From NCBI GenBank assembly GCA_025464915.1, contig JAODNF010000098.1, positions 1-8,621 of the forward strand: a DNA stretch of 8,621 nt. The letters run 5' to 3'. The translations under genes and the position numbers were made by a program. Of the stretch, positions 1-6,318 are shown piece after piece. Within the stretch, counting starts at the first letter, position 1. Each line of letters opens with the position of its first letter. This DNA comes from Frankiales bacterium. Lineage in GTDB: Bacteria; Actinomycetota; Actinomycetes; Mycobacteriales; SCTD01. The notes under the pieces were generated by a model that did not search any database, was not told where the DNA came from, and saw nothing but the letters and a program-made list of their open reading frames with translations.

Positions 1-1
1 C

Positions 2-64
2 TTCTGCTTCTGGCTCGGCGTTCCGTGGTGGCGTCAGACGGCACGAGTCCTCGGCCCCTCCTGA
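2..64 (+). CDS. Possible C-terminal tail of an upstream gene (partial)
   Basis: Reading from base 2 gives about 20 residues (FCFWLGVPWWRQTARVLGPS) ending at a TGA at 62-64. The aromatic, hydrophobic start followed by a short polar tail would suit the end of a membrane protein whose body lies to the left of the window. Support comes from position: a perfect GC-rich inverted repeat begins at the stop codon, as a terminator would. The other plus-strand frame here (25-324) is Arg/Pro-rich and looks non-coding. The stretch is too short to assign a family, and it could be chance. Confidence 0.2.
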   Translation, partial: FCFWLGVPWWRQTARVLGPS

Positions 65-84
65 GGCCGGACCGCACCGGCCTC
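63..84 (+). terminator. GC-rich hairpin, candidate intrinsic terminator
   Basis: GAGGCCGG (63-70) and CCGGCCTC (77-84) are perfect 8-bp inverted arms around a 6-base loop (ACCGCA). The hairpin starts inside the TGA of the putative upstream tail. There is no T tract after it. Actinobacterial terminators often lack one, so it remains plausible, but it is unproven. Confidence 0.35.
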
Positions 85-316
85 CCTGCCACGCGACGAC
101 GCGGACGCCGACAGTGGAGCGCGTCACGCATGCCTGGCGGGAAGATGTCCGCGGATGGACTCAACCCTTCCGCGGTCTTCTCCGTCTCAGTCCCGACGGA
201 GGGAGCACCGTGCCACCCACCCACGGAGGAGTTCGCGGCCTGGCCAGAGGTGTCAGTGCGAGTACGGCGACCTTGTGTTCGAGCGTGGCGTCGGCACGCG
301 GGGGAAAGCGGAAGGC
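85..316. other. Intergenic stretch without a convincing gene
   Basis: All frames here translate to Arg/Pro/Ser-rich text typical of non-coding GC-rich DNA. One inverted repeat is visible: CTCCGTC (180-186) and GACGGAG (195-201), 7-bp arms with an 8-base spacer. It could be a leader hairpin or an operator for the membrane protein that starts at 317. Two CCGCGG hexamers flank it upstream (149-154 and about 170-175). I see no clear -10/-35 pair. Confidence 0.3.
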
Positions 317-784
317 ATGGCTGACACCAAGGGCGAACTGCTCTGGAAGTCGCACCTCGCCTTCGTCCTGGCTGGGCTTTCGACGCTTGGGGCGGTCTAT
401 CTGAGCTTCACGACGCTGCCACCGACGAAGCTGGCGCACGGGCGCCTCTGGATCGTGTCCATCGCGCTCGTGATTGCCTTGCTTTGCTGTGCGATAGGCG
501 TGCTGGATCGTCACCTGATCGCGAAGGCCCCGCGGGCGCGGGCTCTGCCTTCCGTCGGCCAAGCACAGGCTGGAATCCTTCTCACCGGCGTTCAGGCTCT
601 GGCGATGCTCGTGGTCGGGGTGGTGCAACTCGGGCAGGGAGAAGTGAGCGTCGGTTCTGCGGCCTTGGTCGCGGTCGTCGGTTTCATCATCGTGATGCTC
701 TGCATACTGCGGCAACCGACTCGCGCGGACGAAGCAGAGCCGCAAGCTCGCGGCGAACACGGAGCTGGCTCCTGCAAGGCGTGA
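317..784 (+). CDS. Hypothetical four-helix membrane protein
   Basis: This is a 155-residue protein that I cannot assign to a named family. Four hydrophobic segments are visible at about residues 12-31, 44-63, 84-104 and 110-131. They are separated by a short loop (LPPTKLAHGR), a basic loop (about 64-78, DRHLIAKAPRARA) and a tight turn. The C-terminal 20 residues are polar and charged, and probably cytosolic. The ATG at 317 was chosen because the purine-rich GGGGGA at 300-305 precedes it and because the open frame upstream (from 155) encodes low-complexity Arg/Ser/Pro text. A GTG at 275 is a less likely alternative start. It stands alone on the plus strand and converges on the small minus-strand ORF ending at 792, with a 7-base gap. 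Function is unknown. Confidence 0.6.
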   Translation: MADTKGELLWKSHLAFVLAGLSTLGAVYLSFTTLPPTKLAHGRLWIVSIALVIALLCCAIGVLDRHLIAKAPRARALPSVGQAQAGILLTGVQALAMLVVGVVQLGQGEVSVGSAALVAVVGFIIVMLCILRQPTRADEAEPQARGEHGAGSCKA

Positions 785-791
785 GCGCCGC

Positions 792-935
792 CTACCTACG
801 CATCCGCCATCTGAAGTAGAAGTACGCCGCGACGACTACTGCTGCGACTACGAAGAACAGCGGACCCGCGATGCTGTCACTGAGGCAGCGGTTGCAGCAG
901 TCGTGCGGATACGACACGGCAAGGCGCGCCTTCAT
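792..935 (-). CDS. Small single-helix membrane protein (47 aa), putative
   Basis: The ORF starts with ATG at 935 and ends with TAG. A Cys-rich segment (HDCCNRC, about residues 11-17) is followed by a motif IAGPL, one long hydrophobic helix (about 25-41) and a basic tail (RWRMRR). This matches a one-pass protein with a cytosolic positive C-terminus. Its ATG overlaps the TGA of the ORF upstream on the same strand (ATGA), which suggests translational coupling and explains the lack of an obvious ribosome binding site. The frame is open further upstream to 1064, but those residues are antisense-like and Pro/Arg-rich, so the shorter start is preferred. No family is recognised. It is short, so chance cannot be excluded. 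Confidence 0.4.
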   Translation of the reverse strand: MKARLAVSYPHDCCNRCLSDSIAGPLFFVVAAVVVAAYFYFRWRMRR

Positions 936-1033
936 CGCCGGCGGCCGATGAGGAACCACGCCACTCCGAGAAGGATCGCGAGCAGGAGCAGTGGCAGCGG
1001 CAGGCCTCGGCCAACCACCAGCGGGCCCGCGAT
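858..1033. repeat. Imperfect direct repeat inside the two small ORFs
   Basis: CAGCGGACCCGCGAT (858-872) and CAGCGGGCCCGCGAT (1019-1033) match at 14 of 15 bases. Each copy encodes, on the minus strand, the IAGPL motif of one of the two tiny membrane ORFs, which supports their origin by duplication. The extent of homology beyond these 15 bases is limited. Confidence 0.4.
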
Positions 1034-1045
1034 CACAACCGTCAT
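932..1045 (-). CDS. Small single-helix membrane protein (37 aa), putative
   Basis: The ORF starts with ATG at 1045 and ends with TGA at 934-932. It reads MTVVIAGPLVVGRGLP, then a Leu/Ala-rich helix (about residues 15-33) and a GRRR tail. The layout (IAGPL motif, helix, Arg cluster) is the same as in the 47-residue ORF that follows with an ATGA overlap, so the two look like diverged tandem copies. A G-run (GTGGGGGCAG) lies upstream but is a poor and distant Shine-Dalgarno match. The ORF is too short for most gene callers. Support is the coupled overlap, the shared motif and the clean helix. Function is unknown. Confidence 0.35.
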   Translation of the reverse strand: MTVVIAGPLVVGRGLPLPLLLLAILLGVAWFLIGRRR

Positions 1046-1301
1046 GCCGGAGGTCTGCCCCCACGTGGATCTGGCCTAACCGCGCCTTGTCTGAGCCATG
1101 CTGCGCCCGTTCACGAAGAGGACAGCCGGGCAGATGAGCAGAGGCTTCTCATCCTTCGCGCCATCCGGCTTGCTCAAGAGCAGTGGCCCGAAGTGCTGAG
1201 TGCCCTCGTCATCCCCGCAGCAGGACGAGGAGCGGAAGGCGAACCTGTCGCGCTGGCCCGGCTCCGTCAGGCCGCCGCCTGCCAGACCTGCGTCTGAGGT
1301 C
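1046..1301. other. Unassigned stretch, open on both strands in one codon phase
   Basis: The plus frame with stop TGA at 1295-1297 is open back to about 890 but has no in-frame ATG or suitable GTG. Its 3' part reads as a helix-like segment (EDSRADEQRLLILRAIRL, then QEQWPEVLSALV). In the same codon phase the minus strand is also open from inside the SGNH gene to a TAG at 1078-1076. There it reads RDRFAFRSSSCCGDDEG and ends RSMAQTRRG, again without a usable start. Either could be a decayed gene fragment, or both could be chance in GC-rich DNA. I do not call a gene here. Confidence 0.25.
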
Positions 1302-2438
1302 TCAGGTGATGAGGGCGCCCAGCACCTTGCCCGGCGCGCAGACCTGGTCGAAGAAGCGGTCTGCCATGCGCAGGTAGCCCTCCGCGTTGGGGTGCAGCCC
1401 GTCGTACAGGTCCTGCACGTCGTCCTCGCCGAACAGGCCGAGTCCGTCGAGGAGGTGCAGGTTCGGGTCCTGCCGCAGGGTGACGACCAGCGCCACGAGC
1501 TCGCGGATCCTCGTGAGGCTCAGGGCACCGACGCTGAGCTCGGTGGGACGCGGGACAGTGCTGAAGGTCTTGTCAGCCTGCAGGATCGTCGGGCCGGGGG
1601 CCGTCTCGGCGGTCGGGCAGATGATCGGGGTGACGAGGACGATCGGCGTGTCCGGGTGGCCCTCGCGGACGGTGTCGAGGAAGCCGTTGAGGGCGGGGAC
1701 GAAGGTCCGCTCGCGGAGGGTGTCGCCGTTCACGATGTTGATGCCGACCTTCATCGTGATCGCGTCGGCGGGCAGGTCTCGGATGGTGCGCGCGGCGAAC
1801 TGGTCGAGCATGCACTGACCGCCGAGGCCGATGTTCTGGATGTTCCAGCCGGTCCTCAGCGCGACGGCGTTGGGCCAGGTCTGCGTCGGCGTCACCGCCT
1901 CGAGGCAGTGGCTGATGGAGCTGCCGTAGTGGATCCAGCGCGGGCCGGTCGGCTCGGCAGGAGAGAGGGTCGCGCCGTCGGAGAGGCGCGCCGCGCGGAT
2001 GCTCACGCACGCCGCGTGGGGCAGCCACACCTCTACTACGGCCGACGGGTCGCCGGGCAGGTTCTCGAACCGCACCGTCTCGGTCGGGCCGGGGGTGATC
2101 AGGAGCTCGCCCTTGAGGTCGACCGACAGGTGGGTCCCGACGATCGTGCTGACGGACTCCTTCACCTCGCCGTTGACGACGAGGTCGAAGACGGCCGGGA
2201 TCGGCGGGCGCTCGGCCAGCGCGACGATCTGGAGGTCGACGTCGAACTCGAGCTCGGTCGCGTCCGTGTGGAGGGACAGCCGCACGCCGGCGGGCATCCG
2301 CTCCACGAGCGCCAGCATCGGCTCGAAGCACTGGGCCCGCGCCCACGCGGGCAGCCGGTGGACGACCAGGCCGTCCGCGGTGCTCTCGAGCTCGCTGGCT
2401 CCGACGACGGGAAGGGCCTCAAGGGAGATGGTCTGCAC
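1302..2438 (-). CDS. SGNH/GDSL-type hydrolase or acyltransferase, SsfX3-like
   Basis: This 378-residue protein has a beta-rich N-terminal domain (about residues 1-160) followed by an SGNH alpha/beta hydrolase domain (about 165-370). The architecture matches SsfX3-like GDSL proteins, which have a jelly-roll domain before the catalytic domain. Visible SGNH blocks are HYGSSIS (170-176, predicted nucleophile Ser174), GLGGQ (204-208, oxyanion Gly), GINIVNGD (232-239, Asn234) and DGLHPNAEG (346-354, Asp346 and His349). Block I has Ser where most relatives have Asp (GDS). There is no signal peptide, so it is probably cytosolic. It likely hydrolyses or transfers an ester-linked acyl group; the substrate is not readable from sequence. 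The start is GTG at 2438: an in-frame TGA lies 9 to 11 bases upstream, so no longer start exists. GGAG lies only 2 bases before it, which is a poor spacing. It stands as a single gene. Confidence 0.85.
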   Translation of the reverse strand: MQTISLEALPVVGASELESTADGLVVHRLPAWARAQCFEPMLALVERMPAGVRLSLHTDATELEFDVDLQIVALAERPPIPAVFDLVVNGEVKESVSTIVGTHLSVDLKGELLITPGPTETVRFENLPGDPSAVVEVWLPHAACVSIRAARLSDGATLSPAEPTGPRWIHYGSSISHCLEAVTPTQTWPNAVALRTGWNIQNIGLGGQCMLDQFAARTIRDLPADAITMKVGINIVNGDTLRERTFVPALNGFLDTVREGHPDTPIVLVTPIICPTAETAPGPTILQADKTFSTVPRPTELSVGALSLTRIRELVALVVTLRQDPNLHLLDGLGLFGEDDVQDLYDGLHPNAEGYLRMADRFFDQVCAPGKVLGALIT

Positions 2439-2613
2439 GGCTCCATCTCATCGGACCCGGCGCCGCGCTGTCGATGTGGGCGGCACCTGATGCAGGGCGC
2501 AACCTTCGTGCCGGGCGCCAAGCAAACCGGCACACTCTTCGCGTGCTCTCTCCCAGCGAGCTCGACGTCCCCACCGAGCCACCTTCCGACAGCCCCCCGG
2601 CGACGGGTCCTGG
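2439..2613. other. Upstream region of the SGNH gene, no gene seen
   Basis: This holds the probable promoter region of the minus-strand SGNH gene. I find no convincing -35/-10 pair and no strong palindrome. The plus frame that becomes the small ORF at 2614 is already open from about 2490 but has no earlier start codon. Confidence 0.3.
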
Positions 2614-2760
2614 ATGCTGCTGTGCGCCGCCGGTGCCTACACCGACATCGCCGAGGGACTCACTGCCTGGCACTGGTTCCTTCTGCTGGCCGTGACCGTG
2701 TTCGTCGTGAACGGCGCGCTGGAGCTGCGGCGTCGGTACCTGGCTACGCGTCCTCGATGA
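2614..2760 (+). CDS. Small membrane protein (48 aa), putative
   Basis: The ORF starts with ATG at 2614 and ends with TGA at 2758-2760. It has a short N-terminal part (MLLCAAGAYTDIAEGL), one hydrophobic helix (about residues 19-35, containing WHWFLLLAVTVFVV) and a basic end (ELRRRYLATRPR). This is a natural one-pass topology with the positive end inside. The ribosome binding site is weak (GACGGG upstream). Its 3' end overlaps the end of the VWA gene by 17 bases, tail to tail. No family is recognised. The composition (Trp, Phe, Val, Asn) is unlike the Arg/Pro/Ala text of shadow frames, which is the main reason to list it. Confidence 0.4.
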   Translation: MLLCAAGAYTDIAEGLTAWHWFLLLAVTVFVVNGALELRRRYLATRPR

Positions 2761-3907
2761 GGATCGTTCGCGCCCACTCCGGCGCAGGTCCGGGCACTCC
2801 CCCGCCCTCCTTGAGGATCCCGACCACCACCTTCGCCCGCGGCGCCTTCCTCGGCCACGGCGTGTGGCCGTCGGTGAGCACGACGACGAGCGACGGGCGC
2901 GGCCGCAGCCGCATCGCGGCCTCGAGACCCGCGCCCATGTCCGTACCTCCCCCGCCGGCGAGCGTGACCTGACGGGCGCTGGTCACCGTGCTGACCGCGT
3001 GCACCTGGGTGTCGACCGCGAGCACGCGCAGCTGTGCTGAGCGCAGGCCTGCTCGGGTCAGGAGGGCTTCGACCTCAGCGAGGGCGCGCGCCAGGAGGTC
3101 GTCGTGCATGGAGCCGCTGGTGTCGCAGACGACGGCGACGAGCGGGAGCGGCCGGTGCAGCGACGGCAGGATCACGGGGTGCGCTGCGGCGCCTCGGCGT
3201 GACGGCTTGCGGTAGGTGTAGTCGACGTTGCCGCTGACGGAGGCGACGGCGTGCCGGATCTCGGCGGCCAGCGCCCGTCGCCAGTCGACCCGGGAGGTGC
3301 GGAGCGCGTCGGCCCAGCGGAGCAGTCCCTCGGGGACGCTGCCCGGATCGCGCTCGGCCGCTTCCTGCACGTCGGCGGCGGTCCGGTTCTGCAACAACTC
3401 CTGCTGGTGCCTGCTGAGCCCGGGATCGCCTTCCCAGTCACGGCTCTCGCCGTCGCATCCGGACCCGCAGTCCCACCTCCGTCCCTGCGCGGTCTCCGGT
3501 GCCCCGTAGTAGGCCTCCGCGAGCCCGTTGTCGGCACAGCCGAGGTCAGCCGGCCGGTCCGGAGCGCTGCGCGGCACGGCGTCGACGACGCGCAGGTCGT
3601 CGTTGATCTCGGCGTCGCCGCAGCGGTTCCACCAGCCCTTGTGCTCGACACCGATCGCGGCGGCACGCTCCGCGTGGTCGCGCAGGGCGTGGCTGACCAG
3701 GTGCAGCATCAGCCGGCCCGTCTCGACGGCATCGATCTCGCCGAGGACGGCCGGGTCGGCGGTGATGGTCCAGCCCTGGTCGATCGAGATCGTGCCGGTG
3801 TCCTCGACCGCCCTGACCCGCGCAGCGAACACGGCATGGGCGAGGTAGGGCATCCGTGCCGTCGCCCATACCCGCGCGGCGGCGACCTTGTGCTGGTCGA
3901 GCGTCAC
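2744..3907 (-). CDS. VWA-domain protein with N-terminal metallopeptidase-like region (DUF2201-type)
   Basis: This 387-residue protein should be the partner of the MoxR-type ATPase encoded just upstream. The C-terminal VWA domain (about residues 255-385) has an intact metal-binding MIDAS: DTSGS (262-266), GTD (321-323, Thr322) and TDG (345-347, Asp346). The N-terminal half resembles the putative metallopeptidase region of DUF2201 proteins. It has a His-containing helix HLVSHALRDH (69-78), then GDAEINDDL (97-105), and before the VWA domain VDWRRAL (207-213). The usual HExxH is HLVSH here, lacking the catalytic Glu, so peptidase activity is doubtful. The central linker holds paired Cys (CGSGC, 147-151). 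The start is GTG at 3907, overlapping the ATPase stop as GTGA, which points to coupled translation. The frame stays open upstream only as a shadow of the ATPase gene. It is probably cytosolic, as no signal peptide or helix is seen. Confidence 0.85.
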   Translation of the reverse strand: MTLDQHKVAAARVWATARMPYLAHAVFAARVRAVEDTGTISIDQGWTITADPAVLGEIDAVETGRLMLHLVSHALRDHAERAAAIGVEHKGWWNRCGDAEINDDLRVVDAVPRSAPDRPADLGCADNGLAEAYYGAPETAQGRRWDCGSGCDGESRDWEGDPGLSRHQQELLQNRTAADVQEAAERDPGSVPEGLLRWADALRTSRVDWRRALAAEIRHAVASVSGNVDYTYRKPSRRGAAAHPVILPSLHRPLPLVAVVCDTSGSMHDDLLARALAEVEALLTRAGLRSAQLRVLAVDTQVHAVSTVTSARQVTLAGGGGTDMGAGLEAAMRLRPRPSLVVVLTDGHTPWPRKAPRAKVVVGILKEGGGVPGPAPEWARTILIEDA

Positions 3908-5006
3908 GCCAGCAGCTGCGCGTCCCGCAGCAGCGGCGCGAAGGCCGCGACCTCGGGCGGGACAGGAGCACCTGCGGGTCGGCACTTGGCGAGGGTGCGT
4001 GCCGCGGTGGCGGCGGCATCCGGCGCCTTGTCGCTGACCGAGCCGAAGACCTTCCACGCGGCTGCCCAGCGCTCCGGGGTCGGGCGGGCCGAGACCACCG
4101 CGGCGATCGAGGTGAGTGCTGCGAAGGCGCGGTCTCCCCGGTCGGGAAGACGGAAGCTCGACGGGTCGGCCAGCACTGCCTCGGGGTCCGGCAGGTCGGC
4201 CTCCTCGAGCCACGTCAAGAACTCGACACCCGGTCCGTTGCCGACCGCACCTCGCACCAGCTGCGAAGCGACCAGCTCGTCGACCCCGGCCGCCCTCGCG
4301 GCCGCGAGCAGGCGCGCGGCCATGTCCCAGCTGCGCGGGCTCGGCCAGGCGCGCCCGCTGCTCGACGCGTCGTCGGGCACAGCGAGCGCCAGCATCGGCC
4401 GGACGCTGACGAAGCCGGCGACCCACGACCGCGCGATCGGGACGAGCTCCTCCCAGCCCTCCGGCAGCACCGGCACCGGCGGAGTGCCCCAGCCGCCCGC
4501 AAAGCCCTCCGCCATCCGGCGCGCGTCGCTCGGCCAGTCGAGGTGGCAGAAGCGGTTGGCCAGTGGCGCCGACAGGTCCCAGCCGTCGGCGGCCTGGTCC
4601 GGCGGGTTGGCCGCGGCGACGACAGCGACGGTCTCGGGGAGTACGAGGTCGCCGACCGTGCGCTCGAGGACCACGCGCAGCAGGGCCGCCTGCACCGACG
4701 GCGGCGCGGTACTGATCTCGTCGAAGAACGCGATGCCGACCTCGGCCTCGGCCAGCCGCTTCGCCCAGCGCGGCGGGGCGAGGAGGACCTCGGCGTCGGA
4801 CCCGCTCCCTTGCACGACAGGAAGGCCGGCGAAGTCGGAGGGCTCGCGGATCGAGCGATGACCGTCTCGCAGTGCCAGCCGGCGGCCTTCGCGAGGGCCT
4901 GCACCACGGAGGTCTTACCGGTGCCGGGTGCGCCCCACAGCAGGACGGGGACGCGCGCGGCCGTGGCGAGGGAGAGCGCCTCGACCACGATCTGCTGGGA
5001 ATCCAT
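3904..5006 (-). pseudogene. MoxR-like AAA+ ATPase, reading frame broken by a one-base deletion
   Basis: The gene encodes an ATP-driven remodelling ATPase of the MoxR class. The first 51 residues run in one frame from ATG 5006 and include Walker A, GAPGTGKT (25-32). The remainder is in a second frame, beginning SIREPSDFAGLP. It includes Walker B GIAFFDE (91-97), the sensor-1 Asn in AAANPP (131-136) and the Arg-finger region LANRF (149-153). The switch lies near 4854-4858, where adding one base (GCxTCGATC) joins the frames into a normal 367-residue protein. As read, translation would continue out of frame for about 215 codons. No slippery heptamer is seen, so programmed frameshifting is unlikely; a mutation or a base-call error fits better. 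It ends in TGA overlapping the GTG of the VWA gene. An unbroken ORF from 4815 starts after Walker A and would not bind ATP. Confidence 0.8.
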
Positions 5007-5043
5007 GTCCGCAGTCTGTCGCGATTCGTGCGAGTCTGCGCCT
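5007..5043. promoter_or_regulatory. Compact divergent intergenic region
   Basis: Only 37 bases separate the ATPase ATG (5006, minus) from the GTG chosen for the plus-strand gene (5044). Neither start has a good Shine-Dalgarno sequence, so leaderless or near-leaderless transcripts from overlapping divergent promoters are possible; both are common in actinobacteria. I see CAGACT on the minus strand about 7 bases before the ATG, a weak -10 candidate. No clear operator palindrome is visible. Confidence 0.3.
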
Positions 5044-6318
5044 GTGCTCGCCCAGCACCCCGACCCGGAGACCGCACTGCGCATCGCGTGCGAGCGGATG
5101 CTGCTGTCCAACATCGGCCCGAACCGCGGCTCCCAGCCCGCCGAGAGCGCTGGTGAGCTCGCCTCCGCCCTCGTGCTGCTCGCCGGCCTCGCTGAGGACG
5201 CCGCCGAGCAGGCCGTGGCCGACTACTCCACGGCCCTGTCCCTGCGCGGCGTCGGGACGCCGCTGCACTTCCGGGCCCTCCAGCGCCAGCACGCGCAGCA
5301 GCAGGGATCTGCGGCCCCGCCCCTGTTCCTGCCCACCGTGTGCGTCGTGGACCGTCGGGTGCAGATCGGCGAGGACCTGACGCACGTGTCCACCGTCACC
5401 TTCGGGCCGGCCAGCGTGGAGATCGTCGTCGGCTACGACCGCGAGCCCGCGACCTTCACCCGGCGGCACGCCGCGCTGATGAGCGGCGCCCAACCCGGTC
5501 AGGCTCATGACCTGACCGTCAAGGACGACCGGGGCGTCACCGGTTCCGCGCACTTCAGCGGCGTCGGGGGCGGCACCGAGTGGCACGGCCGGTGGACCAC
5601 CCAGGGGCCGCTGTCCCCGACCACGGCATGGCTGGACATCGAGGGGACGCGTGTCGAGCTGGAGCACGCGATGGCGTCGTGCGAGGTCCGGGTCGAGGAG
5701 CGCGTCGGTGGGCCGCTGGTCCACGAGTTCCTCTGGGACCGGCTCGCGGCCTCCCACCACCACCAGCCGGAGGGACATGCGGTCCTCGAGCTGCTCGCCG
5801 ACGTGGGCCTGCTCACAGAGGACGACGCCTCGTTCCTCGACGCCTACGCCCGGGTCGTCGCGGCAATGGGGCACGGGCGGGGGCCGACGAAGGTGAAGAA
5901 CGCGGCGGTGCCCGCCCCGTGGCGCTCCCTGCTCGCCCGCCGCAACACGAGCGGTCGGGTGCTCTTCGTGCCGATGGCGGCGATGACCCCCGTCTTCGAC
6001 GGTTTCCAGCTCGTCGTCAGCAACCTGCGCGGCCTGCACGACGGCTTCGAGATCGACGCCGCCGTGCGCGGACCGCACGGCGGCGTCGCGCGCAGCAACC
6101 CGTTCGAGGACGACGGCTGCACGAACCCGCTGACCTGGTGGGCGGACGACGACCGCGGCAACAGCTACCTCGGTGCCTGGAACGGGCGCGGCATGGGTCC
6201 CGACAGCGCCGACGGCCAGATCAGGTTCCTCCCGGGACTCGACAGGCGGGCCACCGTGGTGCGGCTGACCCCGCAGTCGCTGAAGGAGCGAGCTGTCGTC
6301 GAGGTGCCGCTGCCGTGA
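5044..6318 (+). CDS. Uncharacterised protein with duplicated beta-rich domains, beside MoxR/VWA genes
   Basis: This is a 424-residue protein I cannot name. Residues 1-90 are Ala/Leu-rich and helical. Residues about 98-206 form a beta-rich domain, 240-275 are helical and acidic (LLTEDDASFLDAYARV), and 306-424 form a second beta-rich domain. The two beta domains share a pattern: DDRG followed by a Gly-rich turn, then a GP/GL-containing loop and a final V-E-L/V strand (161-206 against 369-423). This suggests internal duplication. No signal peptide, membrane helix or catalytic motif is seen. The GTG at 5044 is preferred. An ATG at 5005 is in frame, but its CATG is shared with the divergent ATPase start, and the added residues (MSAVCRDSCESAP) look non-conserved. 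It ends GTGA, overlapping the next gene. Its position implies a role with the AAA+/VWA pair, perhaps as substrate or adaptor; this is inference. Confidence 0.7.
   Translation: MLAQHPDPETALRIACERMLLSNIGPNRGSQPAESAGELASALVLLAGLAEDAAEQAVADYSTALSLRGVGTPLHFRALQRQHAQQQGSAAPPLFLPTVCVVDRRVQIGEDLTHVSTVTFGPASVEIVVGYDREPATFTRRHAALMSGAQPGQAHDLTVKDDRGVTGSAHFSGVGGGTEWHGRWTTQGPLSPTTAWLDIEGTRVELEHAMASCEVRVEERVGGPLVHEFLWDRLAASHHHQPEGHAVLELLADVGLLTEDDASFLDAYARVVAAMGHGRGPTKVKNAAVPAPWRSLLARRNTSGRVLFVPMAAMTPVFDGFQLVVSNLRGLHDGFEIDAAVRGPHGGVARSNPFEDDGCTNPLTWWADDDRGNSYLGAWNGRGMGPDSADGQIRFLPGLDRRATVVRLTPQSLKERAVVEVPLP

Noticed and set aside
161..760. Minus-strand open frame of 199 codons
   Set aside because: It is antisense to the four-helix membrane protein. 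Its translation is Arg/His/Pro-rich, as expected for a complement of hydrophobic codons.
1200..2972. Long plus-strand open frame of 590 codons
   Set aside because: It lies antisense to the SGNH gene and part of the VWA gene, its translation is Arg/Asp/Val-rich without motifs, and the minus strand shows clear catalytic blocks.
3251..4861. Long plus-strand open frame of 536 codons
   Set aside because: It is antisense to the VWA and ATPase genes, with Ser/Arg/Ala-rich low-complexity translation. It is a by-product of GC-rich codon use.
4850..4862. Programmed -1 frameshifting in the ATPase gene
   Set aside because: There is no X XXY YYZ slippery heptamer, and MoxR ATPases are not known to need frameshifting. 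A deletion or read error is simpler.
3856..5043. Upstream extension of the 424-residue protein to 820 residues
   Set aside because: The extension runs antisense through the ATPase gene, which has unmistakable Walker A, Walker B and sensor motifs on the minus strand.
3908..5077. Upstream extension of the VWA frame to about 777 residues
   Set aside because: The added 390 residues are Arg/Pro-rich text in the wrong frame of the ATPase gene. The GTG at 3907 with GTGA overlap is the better start.
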